Shown: piece after piece, positions 9,596 through 17,717 of the stretch
Layout: each line of letters begins with the position of its first letter
Position numbering within the stretch: position 1 is the stretch's first letter
Made by a program: the position numbers and the translations under genes
Notes under the pieces: model-generated
The model's database searches: none
Told to the model about the DNA's origin: nothing
Seen by the model: the letters and a program-made list of their open reading frames with translations, nothing else
Origin: Chryseobacterium oryzae
GTDB taxonomy: Bacteria; Bacteroidota; Bacteroidia; Flavobacteriales; Weeksellaceae
NCBI RefSeq assembly: GCF_022811665.1
Contig: NZ_CP094529.1
Span: 1,798,001-1,862,000, forward strand
Direction of reading: 5' to 3'
Length of the DNA stretch: 64,000 nt

Positions 9596-9960
9596 TAATC
9601 TTTATTTTTTAGTTCGTTAAGCAGCATCTCCAGATCTTCTACGCTCATTTCATTTTTTTCTACCAAAAAAGACACGGCACTTTTGTAAGATCCTTTGAAA
9701 TAATTTTTCACAAGATTTTTCATGGTTTTACCAGAATATTGTTCCTTCGTTATTAAAGGGTAATACTGATGTTGTCGCCCAAAAACTTCATAATCAACAA
9801 AATCTTTTTCCTTCAAAACTTTAAGAATCGTAGAAACCGTATTGGTATGAGGTTTTGGTTCCGGAAAAAGATCCAGTACATCTTTAAGGAAACCTTTCTG
9901 TAATTTCCATAAAAACTGCATTACCTGTTCTTCTGCTTTGGTTAAAGTGTGTATTTTCAT
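9595..9960 (-). CDS. BlaI/MecI/CopY family transcriptional repressor
   Basis: Winged-helix repressor of 121 residues, the usual length. The N-terminal LTKAEEQVMQFLWKL pattern, the recognition helix region (TNTVSTILKVLKEK) and the following wing (FGRQHQYYP) are typical. The C-terminal helices (about 85-120) would form the dimer that the M56 protease disrupts. It is the first gene of the operon and probably autoregulatory: a TACAnnTGTA operator overlaps the -7 box of its own promoter about 165 bases upstream. Which ligand releases it is not visible. A role in beta-lactam response is possible but not supported here, because no beta-lactamase gene is adjacent. Confidence 0.9.
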   Translation of the reverse strand: MKIHTLTKAEEQVMQFLWKLQKGFLKDVLDLFPEPKPHTNTVSTILKVLKEKDFVDYEVFGRQHQYYPLITKEQYSGKTMKNLVKNYFKGSYKSAVSFLVEKNEMSVEDLEMLLNELKNKD

Positions 9961-10124
9961 AATTTTATTTCAATCTAAATGGTAGAAACATCTACTTTTT
10001 CATTATATAAAAAGCATTTAACTTTTTACTGTTTTAAACTACGATCTGCATTGGTACAGATTTTAGTTTTCCGACAATTATTTTCAAACTTCACTTTGAA
10101 AAACTATCACTAATGAATTAGTTA

Positions 10125-10170
10125 TACAAATGTAGAAATTATTTCTAATCATACAACTATTTTTATAGTT
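10125..10170 (-). promoter_or_regulatory. blaI operon promoter with nested operator palindromes
   Basis: On the minus strand a TTG (10154-10156), 19 bases and TACATTTG (10127-10134) form a consensus promoter. The -7 box lies inside TACAAATGTA (10125-10134), which fits the TACANNTGTA operator of BlaI/MecI/CopY repressors. The spacer holds the perfect palindrome TAGAAAT-T-ATTTCTA (10133-10147). The -33 region lies in AACTAT-TTTT-ATAGTT (10155-10170). A weaker repeat, GTAGA-AACA-TCTAC, lies at 9982-9995 in the leader. Transcription would begin near 10121, giving a leader of about 160 bases. Confidence 0.65.
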
Positions 10171-10380
10171 ATAAACTGTTAAATTATATAACACCTTGAA
10201 AATAAAACAATTAAATTAAAATTGAATATCAAATCTAACTGATTACCAATCTCAAGTTATCAGTAAAAGTTAAATAAATGGAGAAAATCCCTAAAAATTG
10301 TTAAATTATATTAAATAAAATCGAAATGAATAGGCATAAAATGAGAAAATATATTTATTTTAGTGCTTTAAAAATTACTC

Positions 10381-10947
10381 ATGAAAAGATATACGTTATT
10401 TTCTGTATTATTGTTATTAATATTTAATGTTGCAGCCGCACAGTCTTCATCTGTTTTTGGAGCTGTTTCGGAAGCAAAATCTAAAATTGAAAACACTGTT
10501 CCTGTTGTTTTAGAACATCTTAAAAAAATAAGTGAAGCACAAGGCGACAATTCTATTTATACCAATGGAAAACAAGCTCTGAAAAAAGAATATGAAACCT
10601 TATCTGCAGAATTTGATCTCTACAAAGGCAATATGGCAAGCTGTATTGTAAACAAAAAAAACTCTACAAAATGTATGAACTATCATACATTATACTTTAG
10701 AAATACTTTGGGAAATTATAATAACTACATTAATTACATCACCAAAAAAAATGGTTACCTTGGAGTAGAAGATGAATCTGTAAAAAAAGATTTTAAACCA
10801 ACAGAGATTGCTACAAAAGTAGATTCAGATTTCTTAGCAGCTTCCAAAGCCATGAAAAAACTTAAAAGCAACAGCAAATCTTCTTATTTTGAGCAGGTAA
10901 AATCTGATGATTTTAAATTGGCACCTTTCGACACGCTCGTTAAATAA
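10381..10947 (+). CDS. Secreted protein of unknown function
   Basis: I do not recognise the family. The 188-residue protein starts with a clear signal peptide (MKRYTLFSVLLLLIFNVAAAQ, cleavage after AQ). The mature part is helical and lysine-rich, with two cysteines (CIVNKKNSTKC) about nine residues apart near position 100, which could form a disulfide in the periplasm. No membrane segment or catalytic motif is visible after the signal. The 420-base gap upstream holds the blaI promoter on the other strand, and the gene is followed by its own terminator, so it is monocistronic. Codon use matches the neighbours. Confidence 0.75.
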   Translation: MKRYTLFSVLLLLIFNVAAAQSSSVFGAVSEAKSKIENTVPVVLEHLKKISEAQGDNSIYTNGKQALKKEYETLSAEFDLYKGNMASCIVNKKNSTKCMNYHTLYFRNTLGNYNNYINYITKKNGYLGVEDESVKKDFKPTEIATKVDSDFLAASKAMKKLKSNSKSSYFEQVKSDDFKLAPFDTLVK

Positions 10948-10968
10948 AAGATACTTTATCTAAATATT

Positions 10969-10996
10969 AATCCGGCTTAATGCCGGATTTTTTTGT
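10969..10996 (+). terminator. Rho-independent terminator
   Basis: AATCCGGC pairs with GCCGGATT around a short loop, followed by a run of T. It ends the secreted-protein gene at 10947. Confidence 0.85.
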
Positions 10997-11094
10997 TTTT
11001 ACCTAAGTTTGAGATAAGGATTTATAAAACGCAAAGCTAAACAATAGGTTAAATTTTTGATTTATATATGTTTAAGATAAACCATGACGTATAA

Positions 11095-11134
11095 CTTAGC
11101 AAAGTAATACAAAACTTTGTGTTATTTTGCTAAG
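11095..11134. repeat. Long imperfect inverted repeat (19-bp arms, 2-base loop)
   Basis: CTTAGCAAAGTAATACAAA and its near-exact reverse complement (17 of 19 bases) are separated by only two bases. It has no T tail. It lies in the 394-base gap before gcvP, which also has scattered pieces of the same kind (CGCAAAG, CTTTGCG). This looks like a dispersed intergenic repeat of flavobacterial type. Apart from this and the two terminators I see nothing else in the gap. Confidence 0.55.
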
Positions 11135-11279
11135 CAAAGTGCCTTTGTATAGCTCAAAAGCATTTCAAGAAGTAAACTTATCTTTGTTTTTCTTTGCGAT
11201 AAAATAATTAATATCTGAATATCAGAACTATTTAAATATTTCTTATCCGAACTCAGGTTGAATTAGCCATTTTATTAAA

Positions 11280-11318
11280 CAAAAAAATTGGGAATGCACA
11301 TTCTGTACATTCCCCAAA
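11280..11318 (-). terminator. Terminator of gcvP
   Basis: On the minus strand TTGGGGAATGTAC pairs with GTGCATTCCCAA and is followed by a run of T. It begins just after the gcvP stop. Confidence 0.8.
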
Positions 11319-11341
11319 ATATATTATTGAAAAAATTTCAA

Positions 11342-14200
11342 TTACATATAAGCTTCAATAGGTTCGCAAGTACAAACCAAATTTCTGTCGCCATAAGCTT
11401 CATCAATTCTTGAAACCGAAGCGAAGAATTTATGATCTCTTACCCAATCCAACGGGTAAGCTGCTTTTTCTCTAGAATAAGGCTTATCCCAAGAATCTGA
11501 AACAACAATTTGTTCCGTATGAGGAGCATTTTTCAACACATTATTCGCAGGATCTGCTTCTCCATTGGCAATCTCATCAATTTCATGCTTAATGGAAATT
11601 AAAGCTTCCGCAAAACGGTCAATTTCTGCTTTACTTTCAGATTCTGTTGGCTCTATCATTAATGTTCCGGCAACCGGGAAAGAAACTGTAGGAGCGTGGA
11701 ATCCGTAATCCATTAATCTCTTTGCAACATCAGCAACCTCAATTCCTAGAGATTTAAACTGTCTGAAATCTACAATACATTCGTGTGCTACTCTTCCGTT
11801 TGCATTAGAATATAGAATCGGGAAATGTTCTGCCAAAACTTCTTTTAAATAGTTGGCATTCAAAATTGCATGTTCGGTAGCTTTTTTCAATCCTGCTGTA
11901 CCCAACATTTTAATGTATGCGTAAGAAATATTTAGAATTAAACCAGAACCGTAAGGTGCAGCCGAAATTCCTTCGATAGCTTCTTTAGAACCTACATTAA
12001 TATTGGCATTGGTTGGAAGAAATGGAACCAAGTGTTTTGCTACACAAATAGGACCAACTCCAGGACCTCCACCACCATGAGGAATGGCAAAAGTTTTATG
12101 AAGATTTAAATGACAAACATCTGCACCAATATTTCCCGGACTGGTATAACCTACCTGTGCATTCATATTAGCTCCGTCCATATAAACCTGACCTCCATGC
12201 TCATGAACTAAAGAAGTAATTTCTTTAATGTTGGCATCAAAAAATCCGTAAGTAGAAGGATAAGTAATCATTACACAAGCAAGATTTTCAGAATGCTGCT
12301 CTGTTTTAGCTTTCAAGTCTTCGAAATCTATTTCCCCGTTTTCAAGGTTTTTAACAACAACAATTTTCATTCCTGCCATTGCTGCAGATGCAGGATTGGT
12401 TCCGTGTGCAGACTGAGGAATTAAAACAACATTTCTGTGACCTTCACCTCTCGAAATATGATACTCTCTAATTACCATTAAACCTGCATACTCTCCTTGA
12501 GCTCCGGAATTCGGCTGTAAAGAAGTTCCTGCAAAGCCTGTAATTTCTGCAAGATCCTTTTCCAATTCATGAATCATTTCCTGATAACCTTTAGCCTGTT
12601 CTACAGGAACAAAAGGATGTACACTTCCCCAGTTATCCCAAGAAAGCGGAAGCATTTCTGTAGCTGCATTCAACTTCATTGTACAAGAACCAAGAGAAAT
12701 CATAGAATGTGTTAAAGACAGGTCTTTTCTTTCCAAACGCTTGATATAGCGCATTAATTCGGTTTCTGTATGGTATCTGTTGAATACTTCTTCTGTAAGA
12801 ATTTCATCTTTTCTTAAAATATCCGACGGAATGCTGAATTCTTCTTTTAATTCTAATTTGAAAGCCTGCTTATCTTTAAACTGGGCAAAAGAAGTCATAA
12901 GATAATTCAGTTTTTCTAGCGTAGTACTTTCATTAAGAGCAATACTTACCACGCCTTCTGTGAAATAATTGAGATTGATTTTATGATCTTTCATCATTCT
13001 CATCAATTTCGATTTTTCATCTTCATTCATCAGGATTTTTACAGTATCAAAAACAGGTTCTTCCACTGTGTTATATCCTAAAGCTTTTAAACCGTTATTT
13101 AAAGCATTTGTTTTAAAATGTATTTGGTCTGCAATATAATTTAATCCTTTCGGACCATGATAAACTGCATACATCCCTGCCATAACAGCCAATAAAACCT
13201 GTGCTGTACAGATATTAGAAGTCGCTCTTTCTCTTTTTATATGCTGTTCTCTTGTCTGAAGTGCCATTCTTAAAGCACGTTTGCCGTAAGCATCCTGAGA
13301 AACACCAATAATTCTTCCCGGTATATCTCTTTTGTAATCTTCTTTACAAGCGAAAAATGCTGCGTGAGGACCACCGTATCCCATAGGAATTCCGAATCTC
13401 TGCGTAGTTCCTACAGCACAATCTGCTCCCATAGAAGCAGGTGATTTTAATTTAACCAATGCCATCGGATCACAAGCTACAACAACCTGAAGATCTAATT
13501 TCTTGTATTCTGTAATATTTTCTGTATAATCTAAAACAATTCCGTTCTTACCAGGATACTGCAATAGAACACCATAATAAGATTCATCAAAAGAATGGTT
13601 ACTGTGATCTCCAACTACGATTTCTATACCTAAACCTTCTGCTTTAGTTTTAAGAACAGATACTGTTTGAGGCAACACCAAATCTGATACAAAAAATTTG
13701 TTGGCATCCGATTTTTTCTGATCTTTCGTTCTGTTGTTAAAAAACATGTGCATAGCTTCTGCAGAAGCTGTAGCTTCATCTAAAAGTGATGCGTTTGCTA
13801 AGCCAAAACCGGTAAGATCGCATACAACAGTCTGGAAATTAAGGAGAGCTTCTAATCTTCCCTGAGCAATTTCAGCCTGATAAGGAGTGTACGCAGTGTA
13901 CCAACTTGGGTTTTCGAAGATGTTTCTCTGAATTGCCGATGGAAGCAGCGTATTGTAATATCCAAATCCTATATAGCTCGTAAACTCTGTATTTTTAGAA
14001 GCTAATTCTTTAGAATGATTCAGCATTTCGTATTCGGAAAGCGGCTCCGAAATCTGAAGATCTTTTTCTAAACGGATAGATGTTGGGATAGTTTGAGAAA
14101 TAAGTTCCTCGATATTCGAAACGCCAATTTTCTCCATCATTGCCTGCTTATCTGCTTCATTCATGGAAATGTGACGGCTCACAAACTGTTCTGTATTCAT
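11342..14200 (-). CDS. gcvP: Glycine dehydrogenase (decarboxylating), P protein
   Basis: PLP-dependent P subunit of the glycine cleavage system. It decarboxylates glycine and passes the aminomethyl group to the lipoyl-H protein. This is the fused long form with both halves (N-terminal non-catalytic and C-terminal catalytic), 952 residues from the chosen ATG at 14200. An upstream in-frame ATG at 14254 would add 18 residues that do not look conserved. The conserved start is MNTEQFVSRHISMNEADK. The PLP lysine lies in NLHKTFAIPHGGGGPG, and the C-terminal half carries SLGSCTMKLNAATEM. gcvT and gcvH are not adjacent. The cofactor links it functionally to lipA at 36925. Confidence 0.97.
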   Translation of the reverse strand: MNTEQFVSRHISMNEADKQAMMEKIGVSNIEELISQTIPTSIRLEKDLQISEPLSEYEMLNHSKELASKNTEFTSYIGFGYYNTLLPSAIQRNIFENPSWYTAYTPYQAEIAQGRLEALLNFQTVVCDLTGFGLANASLLDEATASAEAMHMFFNNRTKDQKKSDANKFFVSDLVLPQTVSVLKTKAEGLGIEIVVGDHSNHSFDESYYGVLLQYPGKNGIVLDYTENITEYKKLDLQVVVACDPMALVKLKSPASMGADCAVGTTQRFGIPMGYGGPHAAFFACKEDYKRDIPGRIIGVSQDAYGKRALRMALQTREQHIKRERATSNICTAQVLLAVMAGMYAVYHGPKGLNYIADQIHFKTNALNNGLKALGYNTVEEPVFDTVKILMNEDEKSKLMRMMKDHKINLNYFTEGVVSIALNESTTLEKLNYLMTSFAQFKDKQAFKLELKEEFSIPSDILRKDEILTEEVFNRYHTETELMRYIKRLERKDLSLTHSMISLGSCTMKLNAATEMLPLSWDNWGSVHPFVPVEQAKGYQEMIHELEKDLAEITGFAGTSLQPNSGAQGEYAGLMVIREYHISRGEGHRNVVLIPQSAHGTNPASAAMAGMKIVVVKNLENGEIDFEDLKAKTEQHSENLACVMITYPSTYGFFDANIKEITSLVHEHGGQVYMDGANMNAQVGYTSPGNIGADVCHLNLHKTFAIPHGGGGPGVGPICVAKHLVPFLPTNANINVGSKEAIEGISAAPYGSGLILNISYAYIKMLGTAGLKKATEHAILNANYLKEVLAEHFPILYSNANGRVAHECIVDFRQFKSLGIEVADVAKRLMDYGFHAPTVSFPVAGTLMIEPTESESKAEIDRFAEALISIKHEIDEIANGEADPANNVLKNAPHTEQIVVSDSWDKPYSREKAAYPLDWVRDHKFFASVSRIDEAYGDRNLVCTCEPIEAYM

Positions 14201-14399
14201 TTTTATATTAGATTTTGTTTGTAAAAAAGATTCGTAAAAATACGATTTTTTCAAAGATTGTGCAACAGTCGTTCACATAATGAAAATAACAAATACTATT
14301 GTTTAAAATCTAAATTTTCCTACAAACAAGCAATCTTTAAAACAATCTCCTATTTAAAGTTAAAATTCAAAAAAATTAATTATATTTATTCTAAATTAA

Positions 14400-14407
14400 T
14401 ATATTTG
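14400..14407 (+). promoter_or_regulatory. -7 box (TATATTTG) four bases before a small ORF
   Basis: An exact TAnnTTTG match is followed by only four bases and then ATG, so a transcript would begin at or very near the start codon. No TTG is seen at the usual distance. Confidence 0.4.
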
Positions 14408-14411
14408 CAAT

Positions 14412-14564
14412 ATGAATGCAATAATTCCTTTTAAAGTTCCGCCATTGGTTCCCATATTTTCTTCAGCAGGCCAAGAAATGCTATGTGAGAAAAAGTCTTG
14501 TTGTAAAAAATTCAAAAAAGGTAAAAGGTGTAAGAAATGCCCTGGAAGAAAGAAATTGGCATAA
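14412..14564 (+). CDS. Small Cys/Lys-rich protein (50 residues)
   Basis: Too short for ordinary gene calls, but it has a clear coding look. The hydrophobic/proline N-terminus MNAIIPFKVPPLVPIFSSAG is followed by a tail with five cysteines in the pattern C-x4-CC-x8-C-x2-C, surrounded by lysine and arginine (CCKKFKKGKRCKKCPGRKK). Such Cys pairs in a basic context suggest a zinc-binding or nucleic-acid-binding mini-protein; this is inference. Similar CCKKFKKGKRCKKCP-like small proteins are, to my recollection, widespread in flavobacteria. It is convergent with the J-domain gene, 11 bases apart. A shorter start at the internal ATG (14478) is possible. Confidence 0.6.
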   Translation: MNAIIPFKVPPLVPIFSSAGQEMLCEKKSCCKKFKKGKRCKKCPGRKKLA

Positions 14565-14575
14565 AAAATATCTAC

Positions 14576-15223
14576 TTACAGTAAACTGTTGATTAAAAAA
14601 TACAACGCCAAAGCCAAAAGCAAAATAGCCAATATTATTTTTACTATTTTTGGCTGACCGTGAGGGTTTATCGCTGTTTTTGGCTGCGATTTGAACAAAT
14701 CTTCGGCCTTATCTATAATTCTTTCTTTATTACTTTCAAAAACTTCGGTAATAGTAATACCCTGCACCACCGTTTTATGTAAAAGTGAGTTAGTTGCGTG
14801 CAGCAAAATCTGAAATTTACCGTCTTTAAACTCAGTTATTCTAAAAATTCTTTCCCCGTAAGCTTTTTCAAGACCAAAAGGCAAAACTTTTACCACATCT
14901 GCGTTCTGAGTCTGCCATGTAATGATGATTTCTTCACCCTTTTTAGCATGAACTTTATTAGAACTGAAGCTTTTGATGGATGGCGGAGTATTATATCTGA
15001 ACGTTTTTTGATGACTATCCAAGTTTTCGTCGTAGGTTTTTCTTTTGCTTTTATCACTCAGCATTTCATACGCTTCCTGAATTTCTCTAAATCGGTTTGC
15101 AAAGAAATCATCATTATCATTTTTATCCGGATGATATTTTAATGAAAGTTTTCTGTACGATTTTTTGATGTCTTCTTCTGAAGCATCCCGAGAAATTCCA
15201 AGAAAATAATAGTAATCTTTCAT
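14576..15223 (-). CDS. Membrane-anchored J-domain (DnaJ-like) protein
   Basis: Co-chaperone that should stimulate DnaK through its N-terminal J domain (about residues 1-66; HPD at the YHPDKND stretch, QEAYEMLSD in helix IV). The middle (about 80-165) is a beta-rich Ig-like region ([19 protein letters not shown]), and a single membrane segment ends the protein ([20 protein letters not shown]). The domain order places the J domain in the cytoplasm as a tail-anchored protein. The ATG at 15223 is chosen, since the in-frame TTG at 15235 lies inside a TATTTTTG promoter-like box. It lacks the Gly/Phe and zinc-finger parts of true DnaJ, so it is a specialised J-protein. Confidence 0.85.
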   Translation of the reverse strand: MKDYYYFLGISRDASEEDIKKSYRKLSLKYHPDKNDNDDFFANRFREIQEAYEMLSDKSKRKTYDENLDSHQKTFRYNTPPSIKSFSSNKVHAKKGEEIIITWQTQNADVVKVLPFGLEKAYGERIFRITEFKDGKFQILLHATNSLLHKTVVQGITITEVFESNKERIIDKAEDLFKSQPKTAINPHGQPKIVKIILAILLLALALYFLINSLL

Positions 15224-15379
15224 AGACTGCTGCAAAAATAAGGATTTGATTTTTTATTTTGAGAAAACAGTTCAGTAATTAAATAACCATTTTTTAAAGT
15301 TTCAAAAAATCTATTATTAATAGTAAAAAGATCACTTTATATTATGTTGGATTTTAAATATCACATTGTTCAAATAAAA

Positions 15380-15420
15380 AACAGCTATACGAAAAACGTA
15401 AGCTGTCTTTTATTTTTTTT
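15380..15420. terminator. Bidirectional terminator-like hairpin
   Basis: ACAGCT-A-TACG pairs with CGTA-AGCTGT around AAAAA, with T runs on both strands. It lies in a 733-base gap (15224-15956) between the divergently oriented J-protein and AraC-type genes, where no recognised gene ends. A second hairpin lies at 15434-15467. Confidence 0.5.
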
Positions 15421-15433
15421 CAAGAAAATTTAA

Positions 15434-15467
15434 AACCGACACGAAACAATATAATTTCGCATCGGTT
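15434..15467. repeat. Hairpin in gene-free stretch
   Basis: AACCGA-CACGAAA pairs with TTTCGCA-TCGGTT across an 8-base loop, next to the hairpin at 15380. The rest of the 733-base gap is A+T-rich, with one TATCTTTG box at 15705-15712 on the plus strand; I see no other signal there. Confidence 0.4.
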
Positions 15468-15956
15468 ATTGCATTTGTGTTTTATTATATATACTGTGTT
15501 TTTTTTAGGGCTATTAATACAAATATTTTTTATAGTTGAATAAGCTTTACAGGTTTAGCAATAATAGCTTTTTAATTCACTTTGTTTCTTAATCATAGAT
15601 AAATGCAACTTGTTTCAACAATACTTCAGTACAAAAATCTCCTCGTTAGTAACCTTAATTCTCTTTTCTATAAAAAAATATTACACCATAATCATTTGGA
15701 TTTATATCTTTGTGAGTAAGTAGGGATAAAGAATATTTGATCACAAAAATTATATGAAAACAATAACCATATAACCCCTAAATATTTTTCACAAACAATA
15801 AATTACAAATCTTTTCATTAAGTATGGAGCAAATATAAATCGATTTACAATTACAAATAAACCATAAACCAAAGAATTACAGTAAATAGTTTAGAATTAA
15901 TAGTTATCACATTTTCAATAACTTACACAAATCAATTACTATAAATAACTTATACA

Positions 15957-16928
15957 ATGATAAATTCTAGAGACAGAGACGAAAAAATAGTACAGCTGAA
16001 AGAGAAATTAGCAAAAACATATGTGTGGATGATGACGTTTCTTTTATTGGTAATTGCTATTTATAGTTGGCTCTTTCTGAAGAATAATTTTGTAGGCTAT
16101 TACATGCTTTTTGGGAGCATAACCATTTCTGTCTTGTGGCTTTTCTTTAAAGACAAGTTTGAAATTCATAAAATTGTTAAGATCTATTTAATTTTTGGAC
16201 CTCTTTACAATATATTAATGATGTTCTTATTTTGGACTAATTCTATTGTTAGTTTTGTCTGGCTAATTCCTGTTCCTCTTATAGCTTATATATTCTTTTC
16301 CAAAAAATATATATTTTATTACAGCATTTATTCTGTTGTTTTAATTGTAATAGTATCAATTTTTGCAAAGAACTTCTCTACTTATAATTTAAAGCTTCCT
16401 TTATCAATTATTAGAGTAGGCGATTTGCTTCTGCTTTTATCAAACATTGCAATTATTACTCATTTATTAATTTTCAACGATAAAATCAGAAAGTTACAGG
16501 CTGTAGCAGAATATAAAGAACGAGAGAAAATTGATGTTTTAAATTCTTTTGATAGTAAAGAAATAAAACAGTATAGCGATTTATTCGACAGAATAGATGA
16601 TTTGATGAAGACTGAACAAATCTTTAAAGATCCCAACTTTAATATTTCTTCTTTATGTACAACTCTAAATGTTAGTACAAGCTATATTTCTAGAGCAATA
16701 AGATATAAGGAATATCCTAACTTTAATAGCTACATCAATAAACTTAGAATAGATTATGTGGTTGATTTATTGAACACTACAGATTTGGAGAAAGTTACGC
16801 TGTTATATATTTATACTGAAGCCGGATATAAAACGCAATCTACTTTTAACAGGGTTTTTAAAGAAATAAAAGGAGTTACCCCATCCGAATTCATTCAAAA
16901 AATGAAAGTAGTTGAAGATGAAAAATAA
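15957..16928 (+). CDS. Membrane-bound AraC-type transcriptional regulator
   Basis: 323-residue protein with about six hydrophobic segments in residues 20-175 and a cytoplasmic AraC/XylS helix-turn-helix domain at about 225-315 (ISSLCTTLNVSTSYISRAIR, then AGYKTQSTFNRVFKEIKGVT, the two HTH signatures). Such integral-membrane AraC regulators are common in flavobacteria and are thought to sense membrane or extracytoplasmic signals. The conserved family end GVTPSEFIQKM is present. It has a long upstream region (over 700 bases) and its own terminator-like hairpin, so it stands alone. The target genes and ligand are unknown. Confidence 0.85.
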   Translation: MINSRDRDEKIVQLKEKLAKTYVWMMTFLLLVIAIYSWLFLKNNFVGYYMLFGSITISVLWLFFKDKFEIHKIVKIYLIFGPLYNILMMFLFWTNSIVSFVWLIPVPLIAYIFFSKKYIFYYSIYSVVLIVIVSIFAKNFSTYNLKLPLSIIRVGDLLLLLSNIAIITHLLIFNDKIRKLQAVAEYKEREKIDVLNSFDSKEIKQYSDLFDRIDDLMKTEQIFKDPNFNISSLCTTLNVSTSYISRAIRYKEYPNFNSYINKLRIDYVVDLLNTTDLEKVTLLYIYTEAGYKTQSTFNRVFKEIKGVTPSEFIQKMKVVEDEK

Positions 16929-16949
16929 TTATTTTTCCATTTACAATAA

Positions 16950-16986
16950 ATTCGGCTCGGAAAACTTTGCTTTCCGAGCCGATTTA
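16950..16986. terminator. G+C-rich hairpin between convergent genes
   Basis: TCGGCTCGGAAA pairs perfectly with TTTCCGAGCCGA around a 7-base loop. It lies between the AraC-type gene and the small membrane-protein gene on the other strand, and probably ends both. T tails are short. Confidence 0.65.
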
Positions 16987-17010
16987 CAATTTCAATAAGA
17001 CTCCTGAAGA

Positions 17011-17280
17011 TTATGCCTCTACAAAATTTTCTTTTCTATCGTCTCTTCGGCAACATTTAGAAGCAAATTCATGCTTGAATTTACCTTTCAACTGCTGATA
17101 ATCTTCATCACTCATTTCTCTGATTTTGTCTGCCAAACCAAATGGCGATTTCTCTTTAATGCCATATTCTTCGAAAACACCTTTCAAAAATCTTTTTCTC
17201 CGAATAGCTTTTTTGGCAACCACAGCAATTCCTGCTACTGCAAGTGCTCCAAGAGCACCTTTTAATACTGAATTTTTCAT
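17011..17280 (-). CDS. Small membrane protein downstream of ECF sigma factor
   Basis: Not recognised. 89 residues: one hydrophobic N-terminal helix (VLKGALGALAVAGIAVVAKK) followed by a basic stretch and a soluble tail. The tail contains EMSDEDYQQLKGKFKHEF and a CC pair. The tail resembles the end of the neighbouring 117-residue protein (GMSAEEKEKFKEIWKQRC), so both may be related adaptors. It lies third in the same-direction row sigma-membrane protein-this gene, with 82 bases before it. By context it could be part of an envelope-stress switch; that is inference. Confidence 0.7.
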   Translation of the reverse strand: MKNSVLKGALGALAVAGIAVVAKKAIRRKRFLKGVFEEYGIKEKSPFGLADKIREMSDEDYQQLKGKFKHEFASKCCRRDDRKENFVEA

Positions 17281-17362
17281 TTTTTTTAAATTTTAAATTT
17301 TACTACTTTTTTATAAAGACGAATGAACATCAATTTTACTTTTACTACTTCTTAAAATTGTA

Positions 17363-17716
17363 TCAATCGTTATTTTTATTAAAAAAACCTCCAGAACATC
17401 TTTGTTTCCATATTTCTTTGAACTTTTCTTTTTCTTCAGCAGACATTCCTTCCATTCTGTGCTCGAAATGTTTGGCTCTTATTTGCTTCATGCCTTGACC
17501 AAATTTACCGTGAAAACCTCCAAAAAGAATTTTACTTAAAACAAGAATTCCCATCGCCTGCCAAAATCCTATGGTTTTAACACCTAAAATTTCGGGTAAA
17601 AGACAATTCCAAAGCAACATTACGATCCATGAAATCAGTAAGAAAATAACCGGCGGACAAAGTATTATACAAAACCACCAACCTTTATTATATTTATATT
17701 TGTTTCTCATTTCCAT
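17363..17716 (-). CDS. Membrane protein coupled to ECF sigma factor
   Basis: 117 residues with two membrane helices (about 13-38 and 48-68), then a basic cytoplasmic tail with GMSAEEKEKFKEIWKQRC and a Gly-rich end. It starts one base after the sigma-factor stop, so the two are translationally coupled. This position is the usual one for an anti-sigma factor. No recognised anti-sigma domain (zinc ASD or FecR type) is visible, however. The role as sigma partner is inferred from location only. The ATG at 17716 gives MEMRNK; a start two codons later is equally possible. Confidence 0.72.
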   Translation of the reverse strand: MEMRNKYKYNKGWWFCIILCPPVIFLLISWIVMLLWNCLLPEILGVKTIGFWQAMGILVLSKILFGGFHGKFGQGMKQIRAKHFEHRMEGMSAEEKEKFKEIWKQRCSGGFFNKNND

Positions 17717-17717
17717 T

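Noticed and set aside
15603-15719. 38-codon ORF (starts MQLVSTILQ) in the gap before the AraC regulator
   Set aside because: No promoter at the right position, no recognisable composition, and it ends beyond the only -7 box of the region.
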